This document shows, in pieces, positions 46,299 to 56,900 of a stretch of 64,000 bases of DNA; the first letter of the stretch is position 1, and each line of letters begins with the position of its first letter. Origin of the DNA: Vibrio sp. HDW18 (GTDB lineage Bacteria; Pseudomonadota; Gammaproteobacteria; Enterobacterales; Vibrionaceae); contig NZ_CP049913.1 in assembly GCF_011306175.1 (NCBI RefSeq), positions 868,001-932,000 on the forward strand. Direction: 5' to 3'. Made by a program: the position numbers and the translations under genes. Under the pieces are notes generated by a model that worked only from the letters and a program-made list of their open reading frames with translations, ran no database searches and was not told where the DNA came from.

Positions 46299-48881
46299 AT
46301 GATGCAAACGACAACACCGTCACCAGAGGTGCAACAAATGGTGGTACAAGCCGAAACCGGAGCCAGAGCTCCGCGAGGCTTCGCCGGAAAAGTGCTGTGG
46401 TTGGTACTACTGAGTTGGTCGCTGTTCCAACTTTGGTACGCGTCACCGCTGCCGTTTATCTTCAATATTGGCATCCTCAACGATACCCAAGCGCGATCGA
46501 TTCACTTAACTTTTGCGGTGTTTCTCGCTTTCACTGCCTACCCAGCGATGAAGCACTCACCGCGCGATCATATCCCGTGGATCGATTGGCTGTTAGCGCT
46601 AGCCGGCAGTTTCTCCGCCGCTTACATCTATTTGTTTTACAGCCAATTAGCCGGCCGTTCTGGCGCACCAACCTCATGGGATGTACTGGCGGCGGTGGTC
46701 GGAATGTTACTGCTGCTGGAAGCCACTCGCCGCGCGTTAGGCCCACCGCTGATGATGGTGGCGGCCCTGTTTTTATGCTACACCTTTTTTGGCCCTTATA
46801 TGCCGGATGTGGTCGCGCATAAAGGAGCCAGCTTGAATAAAGCGATGTCACATTTATGGCTAACCACCGAAGGGGTATTTGGAGTCGCTCTCGGGGTCTC
46901 AACTTCGTTTGTTTTTCTGTTTGTGCTGTTTGGTGCCATGCTCGAACGAGCTGGCGCTGGGGCTTATTTTATTAAAGTCGCATTTTCAATGCTCGGTCAT
47001 ATGCGTGGTGGCCCCGCTAAAGCAGCAGTGGTTGCCTCCGGCCTGTCTGGTTTGGTATCAGGCTCTTCAATTGCCAACGTGGTGACCACGGGCACCTTTA
47101 CCATTCCATTGATGAAACGTGTGGGATTCCCTGGCACCAAGGCGGGAGCGGTCGAAGTGGCGGCCTCAACCAATGGCCAACTCACCCCACCCATCATGGG
47201 AGCTGCCGCTTTCTTAATGGTGGAATATGTCGGTATTTCTTATGTCGAAGTGATCAAAGCCGCCATTCTACCGGCGCTGATCTCCTACATCGCGCTGATT
47301 TACATCGTGCACCTCGAAGCATGTAAAGCGCAGATGCAAGGTCTACCACGCCTTCATCAATCCACACTCACCGAAAAACTGCTCGCATTGAGCGCCACGA
47401 TCCTCGGCTTATGCCTCATCAGCGGCTTAGTTTACTACGGTATCGGCTGGACCAAACAAGCCTTTGGCGCGGCGGCAACACCGCTGCTAGCCATCGTATT
47501 GCTGGTCACCTATGTCGGGTTAGTCAAAATCTCTGCGCCTTATGCCCAGCAAGGCTTAGCTCTTGATGAGGATTTACAGTTCGTCCCCGATGTCGCTCCC
47601 ACGCTCAAATCAGGTCTGCACTACTTGTTACCGATTGTGGTTTTAGTGTGGTGCTTAATGGTAGAACGCTTCTCTCCAGGCTTATCGGCATTCTGGGCTA
47701 GCATGTTTATGGTGTTCATTCTACTCACCCAGCGTCCACTAATGGCACTGTTTAACCGCACCGGTAAGCTAACTGCCGCGGCCAAGCAAGGCATCAGCGA
47801 TTTATTAGAAAGCTTGGTTTCAGGTGCGCGTAATATGATTGGGATCGGAGTGGCAACCGCGGCGGCGGGTACCGTGGTTGGCGTGGTCACGCTCACCGGA
47901 ATTGGACTGGTAATGACCGATTTTGTTGAATTTATCTCTGGTGGCAATCTGCTATTGATGCTACTTTTTACCGCCGTGATCAGTTTGATTTTAGGTATGG
48001 GCCTGCCGACCACCGCCAACTACATCGTGGTTTCAACTTTGATGGCCCCAGTGATTGTGACCTTAGGCGCTGAGCATGGTTTGATCATTCCACTGATCGC
48101 CGTACATCTATTTGTGTTCTATTTCGGGATTTTGGCCGATGATACGCCGCCGGTCGGCTTAGCGGCTTTTGCCGCAGCAGCGATAGCCAAATCTGATCCG
48201 ATCCGCACTGGTATTCAAGGCTTTACTTACGATATTCGCACCGCAATCCTGCCATTTATGTTTGTGTTTAACACTCAACTACTGCTGATGGGAATCCATA
48301 GTTGGTGGCATTTGTTACTGACAATTCTCTCCTCAATCACTGCGATGTTGCTGTTTTCCGCCGCGACACAAGGCTGGTGGCTAACCAAAACCAAATGGTG
48401 GGAAGTGATCGCCTTGCTGGTGTTAACCTTTAGTTTCTTCCGCCCCGGCTTCTGGTGGGACATGATCTACCCAGCTCAAGTGATATATGCCGGTACTAAA
48501 TTAGAGCAAATTGTCGAGCAAGCACCGGTGGGTCAACCGATACGTCTGGTGGTGGCGGGTGAAAATATTAAAGGCGAATACAGTTCTAAAACCGTGCAAC
48601 TCCCATTTGATGATCGAGCCATTGGTGCACCGCAGCGGATCGCCTCAATGGGGCTAACTCTGATTAACCAGAGAAATCGTATGCTGGTGGAAATGGTCGA
48701 ATTTGGTAGCCCCGCGGAAGCGGCGGGCATCGACTTTGATTGGGAAATTCGCTCGGTGGTGGTCGCCAGTGATCGCCCGATGAAAGAGTGGGTCTTTATT
48801 CCAGCACTATTGCTGACACTGCTGCTCGCATGGAATCAAAAACGGCGGCTAAAGCGGCAGGATCAGCAGCAATATGCCTGA
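46299..48881 (+). CDS. TRAP transporter permease, fused 4TM-12TM (DctQ-DctM) protein
   Basis: An 860-residue inner-membrane protein joining the small (DctQ-like, about 30-190) and large (DctM-like, about 190-700) TRAP subunits, as is usual for TAXI systems. Signature segments are GLVSGSSIANVVTTGTFTIP near residue 248, VAASTNGQLTPPIMGAAAF near 285 and GMGLPTTANYIVVSTLMAP near 565. The C-terminal 150 residues (PDZ-like AEAAGIDFDWEI near 808) fit a DUF3394-type extension. An AAGGATAAGGT ribosome-binding site precedes two adjacent ATG codons. It should work with the binding protein at 43110; the substrate is unknown. Confidence 0.93.
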   Translation: MMQTTTPSPEVQQMVVQAETGARAPRGFAGKVLWLVLLSWSLFQLWYASPLPFIFNIGILNDTQARSIHLTFAVFLAFTAYPAMKHSPRDHIPWIDWLLALAGSFSAAYIYLFYSQLAGRSGAPTSWDVLAAVVGMLLLLEATRRALGPPLMMVAALFLCYTFFGPYMPDVVAHKGASLNKAMSHLWLTTEGVFGVALGVSTSFVFLFVLFGAMLERAGAGAYFIKVAFSMLGHMRGGPAKAAVVASGLSGLVSGSSIANVVTTGTFTIPLMKRVGFPGTKAGAVEVAASTNGQLTPPIMGAAAFLMVEYVGISYVEVIKAAILPALISYIALIYIVHLEACKAQMQGLPRLHQSTLTEKLLALSATILGLCLISGLVYYGIGWTKQAFGAAATPLLAIVLLVTYVGLVKISAPYAQQGLALDEDLQFVPDVAPTLKSGLHYLLPIVVLVWCLMVERFSPGLSAFWASMFMVFILLTQRPLMALFNRTGKLTAAAKQGISDLLESLVSGARNMIGIGVATAAAGTVVGVVTLTGIGLVMTDFVEFISGGNLLLMLLFTAVISLILGMGLPTTANYIVVSTLMAPVIVTLGAEHGLIIPLIAVHLFVFYFGILADDTPPVGLAAFAAAAIAKSDPIRTGIQGFTYDIRTAILPFMFVFNTQLLLMGIHSWWHLLLTILSSITAMLLFSAATQGWWLTKTKWWEVIALLVLTFSFFRPGFWWDMIYPAQVIYAGTKLEQIVEQAPVGQPIRLVVAGENIKGEYSSKTVQLPFDDRAIGAPQRIASMGLTLINQRNRMLVEMVEFGSPAEAAGIDFDWEIRSVVVASDRPMKEWVFIPALLLTLLLAWNQKRRLKRQDQQQYA

Positions 48882-48970
48882 ATCTGATCACCTAACCAGC
48901 TAATTCATTAGCGCAGCCCGATCTTGGCAGCCAAAGAGACCAAGATCGGCCATAAACCATAGAGAGTGCC

Positions 48971-49408
48971 ATGTATAAACATATTCTTGTACCAGTGGAT
49001 TTGAATGAACAAGGCTTTGCCGATAAAGCGCTGCAACTTGCTCTTTGGCACGCCAAACATGCTAACGCCGAACTGCACTTACTCAACGTATTACCTGGCA
49101 TTCATATGTCGATGGTGGCAACCTATTTTCCCAAAGATGCCGCAGCACAGATGAAACATGATGTGTATACCCAACTCAAAGCGTTTGCTGAACAGCATAT
49201 TGAGCCGCCACAGATCTACCAGCTACATATCGCAGAAGGAAAACCTTACACCACTATTCTCGATTACGCTGAGCGTTTAGGAGTAGATCTGATTGTCATG
49301 CCAAGCCACAAGCGCTCACGAATTGATAAAGTCATGCTCGGATCCGTAGCGAGCAAAGTGGTTGAGCACTCACCCGTCAATGTGTTGGTCGTCAAGCCAC
49401 AAGGTTAA
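48971..49408 (+). CDS. Universal stress protein UspA family
   Basis: A 145-residue single-domain Usp protein. It starts MYKHILVPVDLNEQGFADKAL, and the C-terminal ATP-binding type segment is MPSHKRSRIDKVMLGSVASKVVEHSPVNVLVV (about 111-142, in part). The G-2x-G-9x-G(S) spacing is altered to HKRSR...GSVAS, so nucleotide binding is uncertain. It follows the TRAP permease by 89 bp. TRAP genes with an adjacent Usp gene are a known pairing (for example TeaD in Halomonas), which suggests a regulatory role for the transporter. Confidence 0.9.
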   Translation: MYKHILVPVDLNEQGFADKALQLALWHAKHANAELHLLNVLPGIHMSMVATYFPKDAAAQMKHDVYTQLKAFAEQHIEPPQIYQLHIAEGKPYTTILDYAERLGVDLIVMPSHKRSRIDKVMLGSVASKVVEHSPVNVLVVKPQG

Positions 49409-49434
49409 ATCACACCAAATGTCACGGCTTAATC

Positions 49435-49460
49435 AAGGCGCAATATGCGCCTTTTTTATT
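49435..49460 (+). terminator. Terminator after the Usp gene
   Basis: A 7-bp GC-rich stem (AAGGCGC/GCGCCTT, loop AATAT) followed by TTTT, 26 bases after the Usp stop. Confidence 0.85.
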
Positions 49461-49504
49461 GATCAAAACCTATCAGATTGATTGGTTTTTCCACCTTGAA
49501 TTAA

Positions 49505-49519
49505 TGAGAATAATTATCA
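49505..49519. promoter_or_regulatory. Fur box upstream of the DUF2061 gene
   Basis: TGAGAATAATTATCA matches the 7-1-7 Fur consensus (TGATAATNATTATCA) at 14 of 15 positions, and overlapping ATTATCAATAATCATT extends it. It lies 39 bp before the start codon, in the promoter region. Confidence 0.75.
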
Positions 49520-49557
49520 ATAATCATTGCATCACTTAGCATCAGGTGGATGAGATT

Positions 49558-49941
49558 ATGAAAAAGACCTTAAGTTTTGCCGCCATACATTTTACCATCG
49601 CATTTACGGTCGCCTATCTACTTACCGGTGATGTGCTACTGGGTAGCTTAATTGCGATGTTAGAGCCGATGATCAATACCGTTGCCTTCTATTTCCACGA
49701 AAAAGCTTGGTTAAAGTCGGTCACTTTACAGCGTTTTGCAGCGGATACCCGCATCAAAACCATCAGCTTTGCCGCCATTCACTTTACGGTTGCTTTTGGG
49801 GTGGCTTATTTATTGACCGGCAGTTGGTTAGTCGGTGGAGTGATGGCGATGATTGAGCCTAGCATCAATACTTGTGCCTATTACTTGCACGAAAAAGTTT
49901 GGCAAAGTAAACATACCGAGCATCTAGGCTGCTCGCATTAA
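49558..49941 (+). CDS. Tandem-duplicated DUF2061 membrane protein
   Basis: A 127-residue predicted inner-membrane protein made of two DUF2061 repeats (about residues 1-50 and 65-115). Both begin KT(L/I)SFAAIHFT(I/V)AF and end AFYFHEKAW or AYYLHEKVW. Each repeat has two hydrophobic helices, the second ending in MxEPxINT. I start at the ATG at 49558 after AGGTGG; a GTG four codons earlier is possible. The function is unknown. Conserved His and Glu in each repeat could bind metal, and the Fur box suggests iron-responsive expression, but both are inference. A short ERIC remnant follows. Confidence 0.85.
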   Translation: MKKTLSFAAIHFTIAFTVAYLLTGDVLLGSLIAMLEPMINTVAFYFHEKAWLKSVTLQRFAADTRIKTISFAAIHFTVAFGVAYLLTGSWLVGGVMAMIEPSINTCAYYLHEKVWQSKHTEHLGCSH

Positions 49942-49958
49942 ATCACACAAACCGGTTT

Positions 49959-49998
49959 TATACCCAAATAACTTGAAGTTGCAGGTAGGAAGGGGATA
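49959..49998. repeat. ERIC repeat, internally deleted remnant
   Basis: A 40-bp element joins TATACCCAAATAACTTGAAG to TTGCAGGTAGGAAGGGGATA, keeping both ends but not the core. It is a different deletion from the one at 12363. Confidence 0.78.
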
Positions 49999-50022
49999 TC
50001 AGGCTATCGGGCAGATAGCCTG
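49999..50022. other. Perfect hairpin next to the ERIC remnant
   Basis: A 10-bp stem (TCAGGCTATC/GATAGCCTGA, loop GGCA) between convergent genes. It lacks a T run; it may serve as a terminator for either neighbour. Confidence 0.5.
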
Positions 50023-50045
50023 AATGGACAAACAAGCGTGCGTTG

Positions 50046-50861
50046 TTATAACGGAAAATGGCTCACGCAATGCGCTTCACTTAGCGCCAGTTGAAAATGC
50101 TGAGTTTGCCCATCGAGCTGCACGGAGATCGAATACAGATCTTGCGCATTAGGCTGATCTTGATCGTAGATTTTCGGCGCATCGACTTGAAATAATACGC
50201 TGGCATGATTGCTACGCATATCAATCGGCACTTGATAAGTGCGCCCATCAAATTTAACCGCCGCCGCCACCAGCCCTGAGGCATAAGTGGTAAAAAACAG
50301 ATTGACCAACAATTCACAGCCGCCATGGTGCCAAACTTGTTCAGTAGAAACATGGGTTAGGCGCAAATGACGCAAACCTTGTAAGTAAGGCGCTTGCCAG
50401 ATCCCAACACGCGGATCATGAGCTAAGGGGTGATGCTCAACAAAGCTGGCTAGCTGATCCAAACGACATTGCGCCGCAATCGGCTCGTCCAACAACGACT
50501 CATCATCGGCGTGTAAAAACAAAATTTCAAATCGGTTACGCCCCAACTGTAACCATTGACGAATCTCTTTACGATATACCGCTTGTGAGCCGTCACAGTC
50601 AAACAGTGCAACGCCGTTCAGGCGAACCTCGGCATAGTGTTCAATCCCTGCTAATACCAAATCAATCGCCACAAAGCTTAGTAGCGCCTCATCAACCTCA
50701 ATATCATGCATCAAATGCCACTCTTGCTGAACGATCTCGCTCTCGCTGCAGGTCGCGGGTAACACAAGACTTAACGGAGCAGGAAACGTAATATCATCTT
50801 GGGGGATAGAGAGATCCGTCAGTGGGGAAAGTTGCCAAGGGCCAGCGAGAGAGAATTGCAT
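50046..50861 (-). CDS. Protein of unknown function with a glycosidase-type sugar-binding fold
   Basis: A 271-residue protein I cannot name. Its first 180 residues resemble the galactose-binding-like N-terminal domain of family 2 glycosidases and beta-mannosidases: WHLMHDIEVDE, then LVLAGIEHYAEVRLNGVALF, YRKEIRQWLQLGRNRFEILF, and the typical DPRVGIWQAPYLQGLRHLRL. No catalytic TIM barrel follows, and there is no signal peptide, so it may be a stand-alone cytoplasmic binding module or a remnant. The weak start region has no clear ribosome-binding site. It is convergent with the DUF2061 gene. Confidence 0.75.
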   Translation of the reverse strand: MQFSLAGPWQLSPLTDLSIPQDDITFPAPLSLVLPATCSESEIVQQEWHLMHDIEVDEALLSFVAIDLVLAGIEHYAEVRLNGVALFDCDGSQAVYRKEIRQWLQLGRNRFEILFLHADDESLLDEPIAAQCRLDQLASFVEHHPLAHDPRVGIWQAPYLQGLRHLRLTHVSTEQVWHHGGCELLVNLFFTTYASGLVAAAVKFDGRTYQVPIDMRSNHASVLFQVDAPKIYDQDQPNAQDLYSISVQLDGQTQHFQLALSEAHCVSHFPL

Positions 50862-50965
50862 AGCGTTCCAATTGCGGTTTATTTGCTTGTATTATACCCG
50901 AAGTTTAATCGATTGCCGCGCCGATGTAGCACAGCTATTACCACCCACAGCAAGCTATCTCAGTC

Positions 50966-50993
50966 AAAAAAATACCAGCCATGCGGCTGGTAT
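50966..50993 (-). terminator. Terminator of rraB
   Basis: A 9-bp perfect stem (ATACCAGCC/GGCTGGTAT, loop GCAT on the minus strand) is followed by seven T residues, 15 bases after the rraB stop. Confidence 0.88.
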
Positions 50994-51007
50994 CAGTGAT
51001 TTGAAAC

Positions 51008-51430
51008 TTAATTCTCATCATCTTCATCTTGGTCTTCATCACCAAACAGAGCGTCTTCACCCTCGTAGTAGGTGCCCCAACCGTCGTAAATAATATCGAA
51101 CTTCTCGGCGAGATTAACCAGTTTGGCCACTTGTTCATCGATAAGATTCGCATCCAACGTCGTTTGCATCATGGCATCAAAACACAGCAGTTTATTGCCA
51201 TCTTCATCTTCGGTTTCTTCCGCTTCAACTACTTCGAAACCCATTTTGAACGCTTCTACCGCTGCTTGTTCTAGCTTATCGAACTCTTCGGCAAACAGAT
51301 GGTGCTCGATCTCATATAAGGCATCTGGATCACTGCCATCTTCAAGCAGCGCTTGAATAATATCGCGCGTCTCTTCCTTTTGAATCTCGATTAACTCTTC
51401 TACCGATAAATAATCATCTTGGTGAGACAT
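51008..51430 (-). CDS. rraB: Regulator of ribonuclease E activity B
   Basis: A 140-residue very acidic protein (YjgD) that binds RNase E and modulates its activity. It contains the family segments [32 protein letters not shown] (about 36-67, in part) and DGWGTYYEG near 115, and an Asp/Glu-rich C-terminal tail. Length matches E. coli RraB (138). A GGAG ribosome-binding site precedes the ATG. RNase G (rng), a paralogue of its target, lies 6 kb away in the same orientation, but no functional link is implied. Confidence 0.94.
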   Translation of the reverse strand: MSHQDDYLSVEELIEIQKEETRDIIQALLEDGSDPDALYEIEHHLFAEEFDKLEQAAVEAFKMGFEVVEAEETEDEDGNKLLCFDAMMQTTLDANLIDEQVAKLVNLAEKFDIIYDGWGTYYEGEDALFGDEDQDEDDEN

Positions 51431-51512
51431 AATGTGCTCCAGATAGTAAAAAGGATCAAAAATTTGTGCGGCGCACTATCGCATGGATTGATGCGAATTT
51501 CTAGCCGCATTT

Positions 51513-51622
51513 ATCCACAAACCCCATGAAGTTGCAGATGAACAACAAGTAAATAACTATAGATAAACTATGGGATTAAGACCAACCAATCTAGCCTGCA
51601 CCAATGCCACTTCAAGGCAAAC
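51513..51622. repeat. ERIC-like repeat, strongly decayed
   Basis: CATGAAGTTGCAGATG, AACTATAGATAAACTATGGGATTAAG (given in part) and CACCAATGCCACTTCAAG are recognisable against the core of the full copies, but the ends and many positions have drifted. It lies between tldD and rraB. Confidence 0.6.
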
Positions 51623-51636
51623 GGTTATCGAAAAAG

Positions 51637-53082
51637 CTATTCGGTACCCCCCACCGTCAATGAATCCAATTTAAGCGTCGGTTGACCAACCCCGACCGGC
51701 ACACTTTGCCCAGCTTTGCCGCACACACCAACCCCGCGATCAAGGGCAAGATCATTACCCACCATCGACACCTGCTGCATCGCTTCAATGCCGGAACCAA
51801 TTAACGTTGCCCCTTTGATTGGACGGGTAATTTTGCCATTTTCAATCAAGTAAGCTTCCGATGCCGAAAACACAAACTTACCAGAGGTGATATCCACCTG
51901 CCCACCACCAAAGTTCGGTGCATAAATGCCTTTTTTGACCGAGGCGATGATCTCTTCTGGCGCGTGCTGACCGGGCAGCATGTAAGTATTGGTCATACGT
52001 GGCATCGGCAAATGCGCGTAAGACTCACGACGACCATTCCCCGTAGGAGCAACGCCCATCAAGCGCGCATTGAGCTTATCTTGGAGGTATCCTTGCAAAA
52101 TACCGTTTTTGATCAACACATTATATTGCCCACTCACCCCTTCATCATCGACATTGAGTGAGCCGCGCAGATCTTTGAGCGTGCCATCATCGACAATGGT
52201 ACACAGATCAGAGGTGACTTTTTGCCCGACTTTGCCCGCAAAAACCGACGAACCTTTACGGTTGAAATCCCCTTCTAATCCGTGACCGACTGCTTCATGC
52301 AGCAGCACTCCCGGCCAACCGGAACCTAAGACTACTGGCATAGTGCCAGCCGGAGCGGCTACCGCCTCAAGGTTCACTAACGCTTGGCGGATCGCTTCAT
52401 CGGCAAAGGCAAAAGCAATGGATTGCCCCGCTTGCTGTGATAAGAAATAGTCGTAACCAAAACGGCCACCACCACCAGCGCTACCACGCTCACGGCGCTC
52501 GCCTTTTTGCGCCAACACACTAATCGATAAACGCACCAAGGGGCGAATATCGCCAGCGTAAGTACCATCGGTCGCAGCAACCAACATCTGCTCATGTACA
52601 CCACTTAAGCTGATCGACACTTCAGTGATCAACGGCTCTTTGCTGCGAATATAAGCATCAAGCTGTTGTAGTAATTCGGTTTTTTGCTGCTTATGCCAGC
52701 TTTCCAGCGGATTTTCCGCCTGATAGAACTGCGGATTAGGCCCACGCTTGAACGCTTGGACCGTTAAATTCTGCCCTTGCTGAGCAATACCGCGCGCCGC
52801 AATCGCGCTCTGCTTCAGTCCTTCTAACTGAATTTGATCCGCATAGGCAAAACCGGTTTTCTCACCACTGACGGCACGCACCCCAACGCCACAATCAATA
52901 TTGAATGAGCCATCTTTAATAATGCTGTCTTCCAGCACCAACGATTCATGCCAGCTGGATTGAAAATAGATATCCGCATAATCAATCTGGCGAGTCGCAA
53001 TACTGGACAGCGTAGCGGCAATATCTTGTTCACTCAGCCCAGCAGGGGTGAGCAGTGCCGTTTCAATTTGGTTGATCGTCAT
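51637..53082 (-). CDS. tldD: Metalloprotease TldD
   Basis: A 481-residue subunit of the TldD/TldE (PmbA) metalloprotease, which degrades unfolded peptides and matures microcin B17 and the CcdA antidote in E. coli. The zinc motif is [11 protein letters not shown] near residue 262, preceded by [11 protein letters not shown]. Length equals E. coli TldD (481). It overlaps the upstream nit gene by 20 bp. In E. coli the same cluster runs rng-yhdP-tldD; here a nitrilase gene is inserted between yhdP and tldD, as in other Vibrio. Confidence 0.96.
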   Translation of the reverse strand: MTINQIETALLTPAGLSEQDIAATLSSIATRQIDYADIYFQSSWHESLVLEDSIIKDGSFNIDCGVGVRAVSGEKTGFAYADQIQLEGLKQSAIAARGIAQQGQNLTVQAFKRGPNPQFYQAENPLESWHKQQKTELLQQLDAYIRSKEPLITEVSISLSGVHEQMLVAATDGTYAGDIRPLVRLSISVLAQKGERRERGSAGGGGRFGYDYFLSQQAGQSIAFAFADEAIRQALVNLEAVAAPAGTMPVVLGSGWPGVLLHEAVGHGLEGDFNRKGSSVFAGKVGQKVTSDLCTIVDDGTLKDLRGSLNVDDEGVSGQYNVLIKNGILQGYLQDKLNARLMGVAPTGNGRRESYAHLPMPRMTNTYMLPGQHAPEEIIASVKKGIYAPNFGGGQVDITSGKFVFSASEAYLIENGKITRPIKGATLIGSGIEAMQQVSMVGNDLALDRGVGVCGKAGQSVPVGVGQPTLKLDSLTVGGTE

Positions 53083-53905
53083 CAGTGTTCTCTATTAATT
53101 GATGGGTAAAACGCGTGTGCTGTGTGATCGGCATCGCGCATCTTACAGAATCGAGTGTCGCGAGATCGAACTCTACCACTTTACTGTGTGCCGCAGCACC
53201 TAAATCCGCAATCACTTCCCCCCACGGACTAATCACCATCGAATGCCCCCAGGTTTCTCGCCCACAAGGGTGGCGGCCGGTCTGCCCCACTGCGATCACC
53301 CAGCATTGATTTTCAATCGCTCGGGCGCGCAGCAACACTTGCCAATGCGCTTGACCCGTCACCGCGGTGAAAGCCGCAGGAACCAATAAAACCTGCGCCC
53401 CTTGACGACGTAACTCGTTGTACAAGTGCGGAAACCGCACATCATAACAAATTGATAAGCCCAGTTGACCAAACGGCGTTGGCGCGACCATCACTTGTTG
53501 CCCTGGGGTAAAGGTTTCAGATTCACGATAACACTGGTGATCATCGGCGACATCCACATCAAACATATGCAGTTTGTCGTAAACCGCCACGCATTCACCT
53601 TGTGCATTCCACAGCAGACAACTGGTGGTAACCCCGTTGGCACGGCGAATCGGCATACTGCCGATCAGCAGCCATACCCCATACTGTTTAGCCAAATCGG
53701 CTACAGCTTGCTGGATTGGGCCATCGCCTAGCGGTTCGGCTTGCTGATGATATTGCTCACGCCGACCAAACAGCAGTGCATTTTCCGGGGTCACTATCCA
53801 CTGTGCACCTTGTTTGGCCAGCCGTTCAACCTGCTGGTGCAGATAACCCAGATTATCACTGACCTCTGATCCTGAGGTCATTTGAACCAGACCAACCCGT
53901 TGCAT
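53063..53905 (-). CDS. Carbon-nitrogen hydrolase, Nit1/deaminated-glutathione amidase-like
   Basis: A 280-residue nitrilase-superfamily protein. The catalytic triad is visible: Glu in VTPENALLF near residue 42, Lys in [11 protein letters not shown] near 112, and Cys in [13 protein letters not shown] near 152. The segment [24 protein letters not shown] is of the Nit1 type, whose members hydrolyse deaminated glutathione, a metabolite repair step. That activity is inferred from the subfamily. An AGGGAAA ribosome-binding site precedes the ATG, and the gene overlaps tldD by 20 bp. Confidence 0.88.
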   Translation of the reverse strand: MQRVGLVQMTSGSEVSDNLGYLHQQVERLAKQGAQWIVTPENALLFGRREQYHQQAEPLGDGPIQQAVADLAKQYGVWLLIGSMPIRRANGVTTSCLLWNAQGECVAVYDKLHMFDVDVADDHQCYRESETFTPGQQVMVAPTPFGQLGLSICYDVRFPHLYNELRRQGAQVLLVPAAFTAVTGQAHWQVLLRARAIENQCWVIAVGQTGRHPCGRETWGHSMVISPWGEVIADLGAAAHSKVVEFDLATLDSVRCAMPITQHTRFTHQLIENTDDDQPN

Positions 53906-53913
53906 AAATTTCC

Positions 53914-56900
53914 CTATTTCGCCAAGTTACGTAGCGTTTCTGGCAACTTAAATTCACCTTTACTACGCGAAAGCTCTTTCACGGTCGGTGAATCGAGCGG
54001 CCCTTGTACTTGATAATTGACCTGAGTAAACACTTCCACCACTGGTGAAATCACCGTAGTAATGGCCAGCACATACAGCGCAGTTTGTGGTGTTACCGCA
54101 AATGCGGTCAGCACTGGGATCCCGGAGGTAATATCTGGCACGAAGTTAACTTCAGCGTCTACCGTACGAGAGTTAAGATCGGCCAAGCCTTTGATCTTCA
54201 TCTCTCCCGCCGTGGCATCCATTTTAATGTTATTGGTGACAAATACCCCCTGTGCAATGTCACCACTGCCGGTTATCGAATTAAACGCCATCCCTTTATC
54301 AAATACATCGCTAAAATCGAGCTGCATTTTGCGTAAAATCGAATCTAGGCTAAATAACCCCAACAATCTTGCCGCGCCACCGACATCGGAAATAACCCCT
54401 TTACCAAGCTTAGTCTCTACTTTGCCCTGTAGGGTATGGATCTGCATTGACCACGGTGCACCATCCCATTGGGTATTGGCCTTGATCTCAAACGGAGCAC
54501 GTTGGATACCGGAGTTAATGCCAAACCGCGCCATCAGATCGCTGTTGTTATCCCCTTGCATATCCAAATTCATTTGCGTATGACTGGTTTTTTCGGTCAG
54601 TGTCCAAGTACCATTCACGTGCAATTGGTTAGCCCCACTGGTGAAGTCAATACTCTTCCAAAGCAGCGTATCCTCTTGGCGTTGAAAATCGACACTGGCT
54701 TGGCCAATTTTATAACCTTGTAACCAAAAATCCTTGATGGTCAGGGTCAAGTTCGGCATCGATTGGTGGAACTGGCGATCAAAATCTGAGATCAGCGGTA
54801 ACTTCTGCCGTTCAGCATCCACCAGCAGCTGCTCTTTATCGAACTCCAATTGAGGTAAAAACAGGTGTAAGCGATCCAGTGCAATCGTTAAATCGTAGGG
54901 TTCAAGATAGTTGGCTTGACCTTTGATCTCTTGGCTATCGAGCTCAAGCAGCCAGCCAAGATCTTTACGCCGCGCATTGAAATCAACATCATGCCACTCT
55001 AAACCCGCAAGGGTCAGATCGCTGACCGATGCTTCAATTCGTTCTGGCATCGGTATGGTTGGGGTATTTAAGCTGGCCAGCTTAGATGGTGCCTTGTTCA
55101 CTACAGATTGTTCGCTGAGAATGGCTAACCACTTATCAAGATTAAAACTTTGACTGCGCAGTTGAACATGGTGTCCCACCACTGGGCTGATTTTAAAACT
55201 CCCTTGGCCCAGCACTAAATTGGTCGCTTTTAACTCTGGAACAGCTGAGGTCAAGTCAATTTCTGCCTGATATTTTGCTTGGGGTAATTGCAGCCGTGCC
55301 GATACCATTTCTTGGTTACCAGAGGCTTGCAATAACGCTTGCCCCTTAGCCTTGAGCGCTTTGTTAAGTGGAAATGGGTAGCGACTTTCCACCGCTCTCA
55401 GATCCGCTTTGCCATCCAGTTGATAGGTAAAGCCCACATCATTAAGCTGAATATCGACACTAGCCTGCCAAGGCGCATGGCCCTTAATTCGGCTCAACCA
55501 CTGTTCGCCAACCAACGGGCGCAGCGGTTTAACTTCCCAATCACCAAGCAGATCAATATTGACCGCATAGCCGCGCTTGGCCTCTTCCCCTTTAAAATCA
55601 ATCGATACTGGCTGATTGAGTAAGCGCGCTTGCAGACCCGCAGCACTGACTCGGTCATTATCAAATTCAATTTTTCCAGAGACCGCTTCTAAGCTCATGG
55701 GTGGAGTCTCAATATCCACCGCATTATCGGCTAACTCAGCAAAGCCCCAAGCTCGCGGCTCAGCTCCGCTATGAAACGGAATATTAAGCTGAAATTGCGA
55801 TCGCACCGGACCTTTGACCTGAATCGTGGTCAATGCTGCCCCCACCGAATCCACTAAAGGAGTCGCCATCATATAATCGCGGATCGCATTACCTTGTTTG
55901 GCACTGGCAATCGCTTCAATTTCGATGTGCCCGAATTCTGCCAACTCAGGGATCCGACCGGTGACCCGCTCAGCGCTCACCTCCATCAAGGTCGCCGCGC
56001 GCGAGTCCAAATGCATCGCCGCATTTTCAAACAGCAAATCCAGCTGCAAATCGGTGATCGCAGGCCAAGCGGTATCAAAGGCAAATTTGGCCTGTTTTAA
56101 ACCAACCCACGCCTGAAAAATACCGTTATTGTTCTGATAAGGAAATTGATCGAGCGCGCCATACCACACCAGTTTAGCGGTGTTGACGCGTCCTGCTTGA
56201 ATCGCACTTGAGAGATAATCGGTCAGTGATTGACCAAGTGCCAAGGTCGGCAGATAACGCCAAGTTTCACCAGCATTGAACAGATCCGCTTCAAGGTAGA
56301 AAGAGAGAAATGGGCTTGCCTGGTTTGGAAAATCGAGGCGAAACTCGCCAATCGCCTGCAAATCTGGGGTAGCCACGGTGACTTTATCGGCCCACAGCGA
56401 CCAACCGTGCTCACCTTGCTGCCAGACAATATCCACCTCACCTTGGCGAATATTGAGTGGCGCTTGAAAAACTTCGCCATACGCCAACACATCATCGACC
56501 AAAGTGGCCTGTACCCGCGCTTCACTCAGCGAGCCTTGGATCTGCGCTTGCAGGAAATTCACTTGCGGCAGTAAATCCCACTGTGCCATTCCACCATCAC
56601 TAAGCGTCGCGGAATAGCGTAACGACTCTAGAGTTTGGCGTTTAGCAATCCGCACATCTTCCAACACGCCTTTGGGTTGTAACGTCGCTAACCAATGGTT
56701 GAGTGTGGCCGATTCAGGGATCAGTTTGGTCAGTGGTAATAAGCTCTCAATATTAAGCTGCGAGAGATTGAGCCGCCACTGCTGTGGCTGCCAATCGAGC
56801 GCCATATCCATCACTGGCCACGGTTGATCATCACTGCGCAAGCGTAGTGAGTGGGCATTCACTTGCCAACCCGATTCACTCGGGGTTAATTGCACAATGC

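Noticed and set aside
46253..46822. A 189-codon open frame overlapping the start of the TRAP permease gene in another frame
   Set aside because: It lies inside a clear 860-residue permease on the same strand and encodes low-complexity, basic sequence with no family resemblance. It is a shadow of the real gene.
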